From Ligustrum vulgare (taxonomy: Eukaryota > Streptophyta > Magnoliopsida > Lamiales > Oleaceae): a stretch of 64,000 nt of DNA. The notes beneath the pieces are model-generated. The model was not told where the DNA came from. It was given only the letters and a program-made list of their open reading frames with translations, and ran no database searches. Below, one piece after another: positions 23,616-36,098 of the stretch (positions within the stretch are counted from its first letter, which is position 1; each line of letters opens with the position of its first letter). The stretch is from the NCBI GenBank assembly GCA_963555705.1, contig OY743180.1:33016129-33080128 (forward strand), written 5' to 3'. A program made the translations under genes and the position numbers.

Positions 23616-23971
23616 ACCATCGCATCTTTTTAATAAATTCGTATTAACCGTTAGTTTTAAATAATATACGTTTTTTAAAGTTTATTTCTTTTTATTTTCT
23701 TATTCTAAATATAAATATTTTTCAAATATATATAATCTAAACACTTCAAATTCTGACTAAAAAGTCTTTTAAATAAAATAAGCAACACTTTTATAATTTG
23801 TGTTTTCTGATACTTCCTTCAATCAAAAGGAGAAAAAAAAATGAGGACTTCTTGAATTAATTTTTTTCATTCATATATCAATTTTTTTTTAAAGGAAACA
23901 ATTCTTCTAAGAAGCCTTAAAGGGAGAATGTTTTTTAATAAATTACCCTCAAACCTTTTTCCGAGTATTTT
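23616..23971 (+). repeat. Representative R monomer, 356 bp
   Basis: R has TTTTAAATAAT where other types have TTTTAATTAAT, so the PacI core TTAATTAA is lost in this subtype. It then has GACTAAAAAGTC, AACACT, GTGTTTTCTGAT, ATATATCAATTTTTT and AAGAAGCC, which loses the StuI core. Some R units elsewhere keep AATTAAT. A subtype, R*, has TTTTATTATTC (for example 46816, 48960, 50032, 54675, 57534, 60038). This copy carries the private CTTCAAATTC mark at 23750, shared with 24328 and 25396. Confidence 0.9.
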
Positions 23972-24683
23972 ACCATCGCATCTATTTAATAAATTCGTAT
24001 TAACCGTTAGTTTTAATTAATATACGTTTTTTAAAGTTTATTTCTTTTTATTTTCTTATTCTAAATATAAATATTTTTCAAATATATAAAATCTAAATAC
24101 TTCAATTTCTGACTAAAAAGTCCTTTAAATAAAATAAGCAACTCTTTCATAATTTGTGATTTCTGATACTTTCTTCAATCAAAAGGAGAAAAAAAAATGA
24201 GGACTTCTTGAATTAATTTTTTTCATTCATATATCAATTTTTTCTTAAAGGAAACAATTCTTCTAAGAGGCCTTAAAGGGAGAATGTTTTTTAATAAATT
24301 ACCCTCAAACCTTTTTCCGAGTATTTTACCATCGCATCTTTTTAATAAATTCGTATTAACCGTTAGTTTTAAATAATATACGTTTTTTAAAGTTTATTTC
24401 TTTTTATTTTCTTATTCTAAATATAAATATTTTTCAAATATATATAATCTAAACACTTCAAATTCTGACTAAAAAGTCTTTTAAATAAAATAAGCAACAC
24501 TTTTATAATTTGTGTTTTCTGATACTTCCTTCAATCAAAAGGAGAAAAAAAAATGAGGACTTCTTGAATTAATTTTTTTCATTCATATATCAATTTTTTT
24601 TTAAAGGAAACAATTCTTCTAAGAAGCCTTAAAGGGAGAATGTTTTTTAATAAATTACCCTCAAACCTTTTTCCGAGTATTTT

Positions 24684-25039
24684 ACCATCGCATCTATTTA
24701 ATAAATTCGTATTAACCGTTAGTTTTAATTAATATACGTTTTTTAAAGTTTATTTCTTTTTATTTTCTTATTCTAAATATAAATATTTTTCAAATATATA
24801 AAATCTAAACACTTCAATTTCTGACTAAAAAGTCCTTTAAATAAAATAAGCAACTCTTTCATAATTTGTGATTTCTGATACTTTCTTCAATCAAAAGGAG
24901 AAAAAAAAATGAGGACTTCTTGAATTAATTTTTTTCATTCATATATCAATTTTTTCTTAAAGGAAACAATTCTTCTAAGAGGCCTTAAAGGGAGAATGTT
25001 TTTTAATAAATTACCCTCAAACCTTTTTCCGATTATTTT
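24684..25039 (+). repeat. Representative S monomer, 356 bp
   Basis: S has CTATTT, ATATATAAAATC, AAAAAGTCCTTTAAAT, CTCTTTCATAATTTG, TACTTTCTTC (TACTTCCTTC in later copies) and the broken T run TTTTTTCTTAAAGG. It occurs at 22189, 23972, 24684, 25752, 34314, 40383, 61109 and 62533. Its front is close to type E of Region I (both have ATATATAAAATC and a CCTTTAAAT), suggesting common descent. Confidence 0.88.
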
Positions 25040-26107
25040 ACCATCGCATCTTTTTAATAAATTCGTATTAACCGTTAGTTTTAATTAATATACGATTTTT
25101 AAAGTTTATTTCTTTTTATTTTCTTATTCTAAATATAAATATTTTTCAAATATATATAATCTAAACACTTCAATTTCTTACTAAAAATTCTTTTAAATAA
25201 AATAAGCAACTCTTTTATAATTTGTTATTTCTAATACTTCCTTCAATCAAAGGGAGAAAAAAAAATGAGGACTTCTTGAATTAATTTTTTTTCATTCATA
25301 TAACAATATTTTTTAAAGGAAACAATTCTTCTAAGAGGCCTTAAAGGGAGAATGTTTTTTAATAAATTACCCTCAAACCTTTTTCCGAGTATTTTACCAT
25401 CGCATCTTTTTAATAAATTCGTATTAACCGTTAGTTTTAAATAATATACGTTTTTTAAAGTTTATTTCTTTTTATTTTCTTATTCTAAATATAAATATTT
25501 TTCAAATATATATAATCTAAACACTTCAAATTCTGACTAAAAAGTCTTTTAAATAAAATAAGCAACACTTTTATAATTTGTGTTTTCTGATACTTCCTTC
25601 AATCAAAAGGAGAAAAAAAAATGAGGACTTCTTGAATTAATTTTTTTCATTCATATATCAATTTTTTTTTAAAGGAAACAATTCTTCTAAGAAGCCTTAA
25701 AGGGAGAATGTTTTTTAATAAATTACCCTCAAACCTTTTTCCGAGTATTTTACCATCGCATCTATTTAATAAATTCGTATTAACCGTTAGTTTTAATTAA
25801 TATACGTTTTTTAAAGTTTATTTCTTTTTATTTTCTTATTCTAAATATAAATATTTTTCAAATATATAAAATCTAAACACTTCAATTTCTGACTAAAAAG
25901 TCCTTTAAATAAAATAAGCAACTCTTTCATAATTTGTGATTTCTGATACTTTCTTCAATCAAAAGGAGAAAAAAAAATGAGGACTTCTTGAATTAATTTT
26001 TTTCATTCATATATCAATTTTTTCTTAAAGGAAACAATTCTTCTAAGAGGCCTTAAAGGGAGAATGTTTTTTAATAAATTACCCTCAAACCTTTTTCCGA
26101 TTATTTT

Positions 26108-27177
26108 ACCATCGCATCTTTTTAATAAATTCGTATTAACCGTTAGTTTTAATTAATATACGTTTTTTAAAGTTTATTTCTTTTTATTTTCTTATTCTAA
26201 ATATAAATATTTTTCAAATATATATAATCTAAACACTTCAATTTCTTACTAAAAATTCTTTTAAATAAAATAAGCAACTCTTTTATAATTTGTTATTTCT
26301 AATACTTCCTTCAATCAAAGGGAGAAAAAAAAATGAGGACTTCTTGAATTAATTTTTTTTCATTCATATAACAATATTTTTTAAAGGAAACAATTCTTCT
26401 AAGAGGCCTTAAAGGGAGAATGTTCTTTAATAAATTACCCTCAAACCTTTTTCCGAGTATTTTACCATCGCATCTTTTTAATAAATTCGTATTAACCGTT
26501 AGTTTTAATTAATATACGTTTTTTAAAGTTTATTTCTTTTTATTTTCTTATTCTAAATATAAATATTTTTCAAATATATATAATCTAAACACTTCAATTT
26601 CTTACTAAAAATTCTTTTAAATAAAATAAGCAACTCTTTTATAATTTGTCATTTCTAATACTTCCTTCAATCAAAGGGAGAAAAAAAAATGAGGACTTCT
26701 TGAATTAATTTTTTTTCATTCATATAACAATATTTTTTAAAGGAAACAATTCTTCTAAGAGGCCTTAAAGGGAGAATGTTTTTTAATAAATTACCCTCAA
26801 ACCTTTTTCCGAGTATTTTACCATCGCATCTTTTTAATAAATTCGTATTAACCGTTAGTTTTAAATAATATACGTTTTTTAAAGTTTATTTCTTTTTATT
26901 TTCTTATTCTAAATATAAATATTTTTCAAATATATATAATCTAAACACTTCAATTTCTGACTAAAAAGTCTTTTAAATAAAATAAGCAACACTTTTATAA
27001 TTTGTGTTTTCTGATACTTCCTTCAATCAAAAGGAGAAAAAAAAAATGAGGACTTCTTGAATTAATTTTTTTAATTCATATATCAATTTTTTTTTAAAGG
27101 AAACAATTCTTCTAAGAAGCCTTAAAGGGAGAATGTTTTTTAATAAATTACCCTCAAACATTTTTCCGAGTATTTTA
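26108..27177 (+). repeat. Q-Q-R segment matching 7850-8601 at an 18.6-kb offset
   Basis: The Q at 26108 ends with the rare GTTCTTTAAT (C at 26425). The next Q (26464) has TTGTCATTTC, and the following R (26820) has AAATAAT. The same succession occurs at 7850, 7889 and 8245, an offset of 18575 bp. TTGTCATTTC was seen only in these two units. This shows that Regions II and III exchanged or share blocks larger than a monomer. Confidence 0.75.
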
Positions 27178-29320
27178 CCATCGCATCTATTTAATAAATT
27201 CGTATTAACCGTTAGTTTTAATTAATATACGTTTTTTAAAGTTTATTTCTTTTTATTTTCTTATTCTAAATTCAAATATTTTTAAAATGTATATAATCTA
27301 AACACTTCAATTTCTGACTAAAAAACCTTTTAAATGAAATAAGCAACTCTTTTATGATTTGTGATTTCTGATACTTCCTTCAATCAAAAGGAGAAAAAAA
27401 TATGAGAACTTCTTGAATTAATTTTTTTCTTTCATATAACAATTTTTTTTTTTTTAAATGAAACAATTCTTCTAAGAGGCCTTAAGGGGAGAATGTTTTT
27501 TAATATATTACACTCAAACATTTTTACGAATATTTTACCATCGCATCTTTTTAATAAATTCGTATTAACCGTTAGTTTTAATTAATATACGTTTTTTAAA
27601 GTTTATTTCTTTTTATTTTCTTATTCTAAATATAAATATTTTTCAAATATATATAATCTAAACACTTCAATTTCTTACTAAAAATTCTTTTAAATAAAAT
27701 AAGCAACTCTTTTATAATTTGTTATTTCTAATACTTCCTTCAATCAAAGGGAGAAAAAAAAATGAGGACTTCTTGAATTAATTTTTTTTCATTCATATAA
27801 CAATATTTTTTAAAGGAAACAATTCTTCTAAGAGGCCTTAAAGGGAGAATGTTTTTTAATAAATTACCCTCAAACCTTTTTCCGAGTATTTTACCATCGC
27901 ATCTTTTTAATAAATTCGTATTAACCGTTAGTTTTAAATAATATACGTTTTTTAAAGTTTATTTCTTTTTATTTTCTTATTCTAAATATAAATATTTTTC
28001 AAATATATATAATCTAAACACTTCAATTTCTGACTAAAAAGTCTTTTAAATAAAATAAGCAACACTTTTATAATTTGTGTTTTCTGATACTTCCTTCAAT
28101 CAAAAGGAGAAAAAAAAATGAGGACTTCTTGAATTAATTTTTTTCATTCATATATCAATTTTTTTTTAAAGGAAACAATTCTTCTAAGAAGCCTTAAAGG
28201 GAGAATGTTTTTTAATAAATTACCCTCAAACCTTTTTCCGAGTATTTTACCATCGCATCTATTTAATAAATTCGTATTAACCGTTAGTTTTAATTAATAT
28301 ACGTTTTTTAAAGTTTATTTCTTTTTATTTTCTTATTCTAAATATAAGTATTTTTCAAATATATATAATCTAAACACTTCAATTTCTTACTAAAAATCCT
28401 TTTAAATAAAATAAGCAACTCTTTTATAATTTGTTATTTCTGATACTTCCTTCAATCAGAGGGAGAAAAAAAAATGAGGACTTCTTGAATTAATTTTTTT
28501 TCATTCATATAACAATATTTTTTAAAGGAAACAATTCTTCTAAGAGGCCTTAAAGGGAGAATGTTTTTTAATAAATTACCCTCAAACCTTTTTCCCAGTA
28601 TTTTACCATCGCATCTTTTTAATAAATTCGTATTAACCGTTAGTTTTAATTAATATACGTTTTTTAAAGTTTATTTCTTTTTATTTTCTTATTCTAAATA
28701 CAAATATTTTTAAAATGTATATAATCTAAACACTTCAATTTCTGACTAAAAAACCTTTTAAATGAAATAAGCAACTCTTTTATAATTTGTTATTTCTAAT
28801 ACTTCCTTCAATCAAAGGGAGAAAAAAAAATGAGGACTTCTTGAATTAATTTTTTTTCATTCATATAACAATATTTTTTAAAGGAAACAATTCTTCTAAG
28901 AGGCCTTAAAGGGAGAATGTTTTTTAATAAATTACCCTCAAACCTTTTTCCGAGTATTTTACCATCGCATCTTTTTAATAAATTCGTATTAACCGTTAGT
29001 TTTAATTAATATACGTTTTTTAAAGTTTATTTCTTTTTATTTTCTTATTCTAAATATAAATATTTTTCAAATATATATAATCTAAACACTTCAATTTCTG
29101 ACTAAAAAACCTTTTAAATGAAATAAGCAACTCTTTTATAATTTGTGATTTCTGATACTTCCTTCAATCAAAAGGAGAAAAAAATATGAGAACTTCTTGA
29201 ATTAATTTTTTTCTTTCATATAACAATTTTTTTTTTTTTAAATGAAACAATTCTTCTAAGAGGCCTTAAGGGGAGAATGTTTTTTAATATATTACACTCA
29301 AACATTTTTACGAATATTTT
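27178..29320 (+). repeat. P-Q-R-T-U-P' block, left copy of a 14.99-kb-spaced repeat
   Basis: Monomer starts 27178, 27538, 27893, 28249, 28605 and 28961 correspond to 42168, 42528, 42884, 43240, 43596 and 43952, with offsets of 14990-14991 bp. The T unit at 28249 has a rare combination: CTATTT with ATAAGTA, CTTACTAAAAATCC and AATCAGAGGG (mark at 28459, partner at 43450). The block therefore brackets the 17-monomer duplication. This copy has private TTCAAAT and TTATGATTT changes in its P unit. Confidence 0.85.
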
Positions 29321-32300
29321 ACCATCGCATCTTTTTAATAAATTCGTATTAACCGTTAGTTTTAATTAATATACGTTTTTTAAAGTTTATTTCTTTTTAT
29401 TTTCTTATTCTAAATATAAATATTTTTCAAATATATATAATCTAAACACTTCAATTTCTTACTAAAAATTCTTTTAAATAAAATAAGCAACTCTTTTATA
29501 ATTTGTTATTTCTAATACTTCCTTCAATCAAAGGGAGAAAAAAAAATGAGGACTTCTTGAATTAATTTTTTTTCATTCATATAACAATATTTTTTAAAGG
29601 AAACAATTCTTCTAAGAGGCCTTAAAGGGAGAATGTTTTTTAATAAATTACCCTCAAACCTTTTTCCGAGTATTTTACCATCGCATCTTTTTAATAAATT
29701 CGTATTAACCGTTAGTTTTAAATAATATACGTTTTTTAAAGTTTATTTCTTTTTATTTTCTTATTCTAAATATAAATATTTTTCAAATATATATAATCTA
29801 AACACTTCAATTTCTGACTAAAAAGTCTTTTAAATAAAATAAGCAACACTTTTATAATTTGTGTTTTCTGATACTTCCTTCAATCAAAAGGAGAAAAAAA
29901 AATGAGGACTTCTTGAATTAATTTTTTTCATTCATATATCAATTTTTTCTTAAAGGAAACAATTCTTCTAAGAGGCCTTAAAGGGAGAATGTTTTTTAAT
30001 AAATTACCCTCAAACCTTTTTCCGAGTATTTTACCATCGCATCTTTTTAATAAATTCGTATTAACCGTTAGTTTTAATTAATATACGTTTTTTAAAGTTT
30101 ATTTCTTTTTATTTTCTTATTCTAAATATAAATATTTTTCAAATATATATAATCTAAACACTTCAATTTCTTACTAAAAATTCTTTTAAATAAAATAAGC
30201 AACTCTTTTATAATTTGTTATTTCTAATACTTCCTTCAATCAAAGGGAGAAAAAAAAATGAGGACTTCTTGAATTAATTTTTTTTCATTCATATAACAAT
30301 ATTTTTTAAAGGAAACAATTCTTCTAAGAGGCCTTAAAGGGAGAATGTTCTTTAATAAATTACCCTCAAACCTTTTTCCGAGTATTTTACCATCGCATCT
30401 TTTTAATAAATTCGTATTAACCGTTAGTTTTAATTAATATACGTTTTTTAAAGTTTATTTCTTTTTATTTTCTTATTCTAAATATAAATATTTTTCAAAT
30501 ATATATAATCTAAACACTTCAATTTCTTACTAAAAATTCTTTTAAATAAAATAAGCAACTCTTTTATAATTTGTTATTTCTGATACTTCCTTCAATCAGA
30601 GGGAGAAAAAAAAATGAGGACTTCTTGAATTAATTTTTTTTCATTCATATAACAATATTTTTTAAAGGAAACAATTCTTCTAAGAGGCCTTAAAGGGAGA
30701 ATGTTTTTTAATAAATTACCCTCAAACCTTTTTCCCAGTATTTTACCATCGCATCTTTTTAATAAATTCGTATTAACCGTTAGTTTTAATTAATATACGT
30801 TTTTTAAAGTTTATTTCTTTTTATTTTCTTATTCTAAATACAAATATTTTTAAAATGTATATAATCTAAACACTTCAATTTCTGACTAAAAAACCTTTTA
30901 AATGAAATAAGCAACTCTTTTATAATTTGTTATTTCTAATACTTCCTTCAATCAAAGGGAGAAAAAAAAATGAGGACTTCTTGAATTAATTTTTTTTCAT
31001 TCATATAACAATATTTTTTAAAGGAAACAATTCTTCTAAGAGGCCTTAAAGGGAGAATGTTTTTTAATAAATTACCCTCAAACCTTTTTCCGAGTATTTT
31101 ACCATCGCATCTTTTTAATAAATTCGTATTAACCGTTAGTTTTAATTAATATACGTTTTTTAAAGTTTATTTCTTTTTATTTTCTTATTCTAAATATAAA
31201 TATTTTTCAAATATATATAATCTAAACACTTCAATTTCTGACTAAAAAACCTTTTAAATGAAATAAGCAACTCTTTTATAATTTGTGATTTCTGATACTT
31301 CCTTCAATCAAAAGGAGAAAAAAATATGAGAACTTCTTGAATTAATTTTTTTCTTTCATATAACAATTTTTTTTTTTTAAATGAAACAATTCTTCTAAGA
31401 GGCCTTAAGGGGAGAATGTTTTTTAATATATTACACTCAAACATTTTTACGAATATCTTACCATCGCATCTTTTTAATAAATTCGTATTAACCGTTAGTT
31501 TTAATTAATATACGTTTTTTAAAGTTTATTTCTTTTTATTTTCTTATTCTAAATATAAATATTTTTCAAATATATATAATCTAAACACTTCAATTTCTTA
31601 CTAAAAATTCTTTTAAATAAAATAAGCAACTCTTTTATAATTTGTTATTTCTAATACTTCCTTCAATCAAAGGGAGAAAAAAAAATGAGGACTTCTTGAA
31701 TTAATTTTTTTTCATTCATATAACAATATTTTTTAAAGGAAACAATTCTTCTAAGAGGCCTTAAAGGGAGAATGTTTTTTAATAAATTACCCTCAAACCT
31801 TTTTCCGAGTATTTTACCATCGCATCTTTTTAATAAATTCGTATTAACCGTTAGTTTTAAATAATATACGTTTTTTAAAGTTTATTTCTTTTTATTTTCT
31901 TATTCTAAATATAAATATTTTTCAAATATATATAATCTAAACACTTCAATTTCTGACTAAAAAGTCTTTTAAATAAAATAAGCAACACTTTTATAATTTG
32001 TGTTTTCTGATACTTCCTTCAATCAAAAGGAGAAAAAAAAATGAGGACTTCTTGAATTAATTTTTTTCATTCATATATCAATTTTTTCTTAAAGGAAACA
32101 ATTCTTCTAAGAGGCCTTAAAGGGAGAATGTTTTTTAATAAATTACCCTCAAACCTTTTTCCGAGTATTTTACCATCGCATCTTTTTAATAAATTCGTAT
32201 TAACCGTTAGTTTTAATTAATATACGTTTTTTAAAGTTTATTTCTTTTTATTTTCTTATTCTAAATATAAATATTTTTCAAATATATATAATTTAAACAC

Positions 32301-32528
32301 TTCAATTTCTGACTAAAAAGTCTTTTAAATAAAATAAGCAACACTTTTATAATTTGTGTTTTCTGATACTTCCTTCAATCAAAAGGAGAAAAAAAAAATG
32401 AGGACTTCTTGAATTAATTTTTTTAATTCATATATCAATTTTTTTTTAAAGGAAACAATTCTTCTAAGAAGCCTTAAAGGGAGAATGTTTTTTAATAAAT
32501 TACCCTCAAACATTTTTCCGAGTATTTT
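28249..32528 (+). repeat. Six-monomer unit T-U-P'-Q-R/S-(Q or R), two copies of about 2140 bp
   Basis: Copy 1 is T 28249, U 28605, P' 28961, Q 29321, R/S 29678, Q 30033. Copy 2 is Q/T 30389, U 30745, P' 31101, Q 31460, R/S 31816, R 32172. Offsets of the four internal pairs are 2138-2140 bp. R/S units begin as R (AAATAAT, AAAAAGTC, GTGTTTTC) and end as S (TTTTTTCTTAAAGG, AAGAGGCC). The outer units differ, so the exchange points lie at the block edges. Confidence 0.85.
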
Positions 32529-35500
32529 ACCATCGCATCTATTTAATAAATTCGTATTAACCGTTAGTTTTAATTAATATACGTTTTTTAAAGTTTATTT
32601 CTTTTTATTTTCTTATTCTAAATACAAATATTTTTAAAATGTATATAATCTAAACACTTCAATTTCTGACTAAAAAACCTTTTAAATGAAATAAGCAACT
32701 CTTTTATAATTTGTGATTTCTGATACTTCCTTCAATCAAAAGGAGAAAAAAATATGAGAACTTCTTGAATTAATTTTTTTCTTTCATATAACAATTTTTT
32801 TTTTTTTAAATGAAACAATTCTTCTAAGAGGCCTTAAGGGGAGAATGTTTTTTAATATATTACACTCAAACATTTTTACGAATATTTTACCATCGCATCT
32901 TTTTAATAAATTCGTATTAACCGTTAGTTTTAATTAATATACGTTTTTTAAAGTTTATTTCTTTTTATTTTCTTATTCTAAATATAAATATTTTTCAAAT
33001 ATATATAATCTAAACACTTCAATTTCTTACTAAAAATTCTTTTAAATAAAATAAGCAACTCTTTTATAATTTGTTATTTCTAATACTTCCTTCAATCAAA
33101 GGGAGAAAAAAAAATGAGGACTTCTTGAATTAATTTTTTTTCATTCATATAACAATATTTTTTAAAGGAAACAATTCTTCTAAGAGGCCTTAAAGGGAGA
33201 ATGTTTTTTAATAAATTACCCTCAAACCTTTTTCCGAGTATTTTACCATCGCATCTTTTTAATAAATTCGTATTAACCGTTAGTTTTAAATAATATACGT
33301 TTTTTAAAGTTTATTTCTTTTTATTTTCTTATTCTAAATATAAATATTTTTCAAATATATATAATCTAAACACTTCAATTTCTGACTAAAAAGTCTTTTA
33401 AATAAAATAAGCAACACTTTTATAATTTGTGTTTTCTGATACTTCCTTCAATCAAAAGGAGAAAAAAAAAATGAGGACTTCTTGAATTAATTTTTTTAAT
33501 TCATATATCAATTTTTTTTTAAAGGAAACAATTCTTCTAAGAAGCCTTAAAGGGAGAATGTTTTTTAATAAATTACCCTCAAACATTTTTCCGAGTATTT
33601 TACCATCGCATCTATTTAATAAATTCGTATTAACCGTTAGTTTTAATTAATATACGTTTTTTAAAGTTTATTTCTTTTTATTTTCTTATTCTAAATACAA
33701 ATATTTTTAAAATGTATATAATCTAAACACTTCAATTTCTGACTAAAAAACCTTTTAAATGAAATAAGCAACTCTTTTATAATTTGTTATTTCTGATACT
33801 TCCTTCAATCAGAGGGAGAAAAAAAAATGAGGACTTCTTGAATTAATTTTTTTTCATTCATATAACAATATTTTTTAAAGGAAACAATTCTTCTAAGAGG
33901 CCTTAAAGGGAGAATGTTTTTTAATAAATTACCCTCAAACCTTTTTCCCAGTATTTTACCATCGCATCTTTTTAATAAATTCGTATTAACCGTTAGTTTT
34001 AATTAATATACGTTTTTTAAAGTTTATTTCTTTTTATTTTCTTATTCTAAATACAAATATTTTTAAAATGTATATAATCTAAACACTTCAATTTCTGACT
34101 AAAAAACCTTTTAAATGAAATAAGCAACTCTTTTATAATTTGTTATTTCTAATACTTCCTTCAATCAAAGGGAGAAAAAAAAATGAGGACTTCTTGAATT
34201 AATTTTTTTTCATTCATATAACAATATTTTTTAAAGGAAACAATTCTTCTAAGAGGCCTTAAAGGGAGAATGTTTTTTAATAAATTACCCTCAAACCTTT
34301 TTCCGAGTATTTTACCATCGCATCTATTTAATAAATTCGTATTAACCGTTAGTTTTAATTAATATACGTTTTTTAAAGTTTATTTCTTTTTATTTTCTTA
34401 TTCTAAATATAAATATTTTTCAAATATATAAAATCTAAACACTTCAATTTCTGACTAAAAAGTCCTTTAAATAAAATAAGCAACTCTTTCATAATTTGTG
34501 ATTTCTGATACTTCCTTCAATCAAAAGGAGAAAAAAAAATGAGGACTTCTTGAATTAATTTTTTTCATTCATATATCAATTTTTTCTTAAAGGAAACAAT
34601 TCTTCTAAGAAGCCTTAAAGGGAGAATGTTTTTTAATAAATTACCCTCAAACCTTTTTCCGAGTATTTTACCATCGCATCTATTTAATAAATTCGTATTA
34701 ACCGTTAGTTTTAATTAATATACGTTTTTTAAAGTTTATTTCTTTTCATTTTCTTATTCTAAATACAAATATTTTTAAAATGTATATAATCTAAACACTT
34801 CAATTTCTGACTAAAAAACCTTTTAAATGAAATAAGCAACTCTTTTATAATTTGTGATTTCTGATACTTCCTTCAATCAAAAGGAGAAAAAAATATGAGA
34901 ACTTCTTGAATTAATTTTTTTCTTTCATATAACAATTTTTTTTTTTTTAAATGAAACAATTCTTCTAAGAGGCCTTAAGGGGAGAATGTTCTTTAATATA
35001 TTACACTCAAACATTTTTACGAATATTTTACCATCGCATCTTTTTAATAAATTCGTATTAACCGTTAGTTTTAATTAATATACGTTTTTTAAAGTTTATT
35101 TCTTTTTATTTTCTTATTCTAAATATAAATATTTTTCAAATATATATAATCTAAACACTTCAATTTCTTACTAAAAATTCTTTTAAATAAAATAAGCAAC
35201 TCTTTTATAATTTGTTATTTCTAATACTTCCTTCAATCAAAGGGAGAAAAAAAAATGAGGACTTCTTGAATTAATTTTTTTTCATTCATATAACAATATT
35301 TTTTAAAGGAAACAATTCTTCTAAGAGGCCTTAAAGGGAGAATGTTTTTTAATAAATTACCCTCAAACCTTTTTCCGAGTATTTTACCATCGCATCTTTT
35401 TAATAAATTCGTATTAACCGTTAGTTTTAATTAATATACGTTTTTTAAAGTTTATTTCTTTTTATTTTCTTATTCTAAATATAAATATTTTTCAAATATA

Positions 35501-36098
35501 TATAATCTAAACACTTCAATTTCTTACTAAAAATTCTTTTAAATAAAATAAGCAACTCTTTTATAATTTGTTATTTCTAATACTTCCTTCAATCAAAGGG
35601 AGAAAAAAAAATGAGGACTTCTTGAATTAATTTTTTTTCATTCATATAACAATATTTTTTAAAGGAAACAATTCTTCTAAGAGGCCTTAAAGGGAGAATG
35701 TTTTTTAATAAATTACCCTCAAACCTTTTTCCGAGTATTTTACCATCGCATCTTTTTAATAAATTCGTATTAACCGTTAGTTTTAAATAATATACGTTTT
35801 TTAAAGTTTATTTCTTTTTATTTTCTTATTCTAAATATAAATATTTTTCAAATATATATATTCTAAACACTTCAATTTCTGACTAAAAAGTCTTTTAAAT
35901 AAAATAAGCAACACTTTTATAATTTGTGTTTTCTGATACTTCCTTCAATCAAAAGGAGAAAAAAAAAATGAGGACTTCTTGAATTAATTTTTTTAATTCA
36001 TATATCAATTTTTTTTTAAAGGAAACAATTCTTCTAAGAAGCCTTAAAGGGAGAATGTTTTTTAATAAATTACCCTCAAACATTTTTCCGAGTATTTT
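30033..36098 (+). repeat. 17-monomer segmental duplication, copy 1 (6066 bp)
   Basis: Monomers start at 30033 Q, 30389 Q/T, 30745 U, 31101 P', 31460 Q, 31816 R/S, 32172 R, 32529 P, 32889 Q, 33245 R, 33602 P/T, 33958 U, 34314 S, 34670 P, 35030 Q, 35386 Q and 35742 R. The same order follows immediately at 36099. Private marks repeat at 6066-6069 bp: GTTCTTT (30350 and 36416), AATTTAAAC (32293 and 38361) and CTTTTCATTTTC (34747 and 40816). It contains the second 2140-bp hexamer, so it formed after that unit. Confidence 0.93.

Larger units (their letters stand above)
23616..26107 (+). repeat. R-S dimer and R-S-Q trimer amplification block
   Basis: The order is R 23616, S 23972, R 24328, S 24684, Q 25040, R 25396, S 25752, followed by Q at 26108. 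The private CTTCAAATTC mark lies at 23750, 24462 and 25530, giving offsets of 712 (two monomers) and 1068 bp (three monomers). A second mark, CCGATTATT, is at 25033 and 26101, also 1068 bp apart. So a dimer was duplicated and then a trimer containing it, or the reverse. These are among the shortest-period and most recent-looking duplications in the window. Confidence 0.87.
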
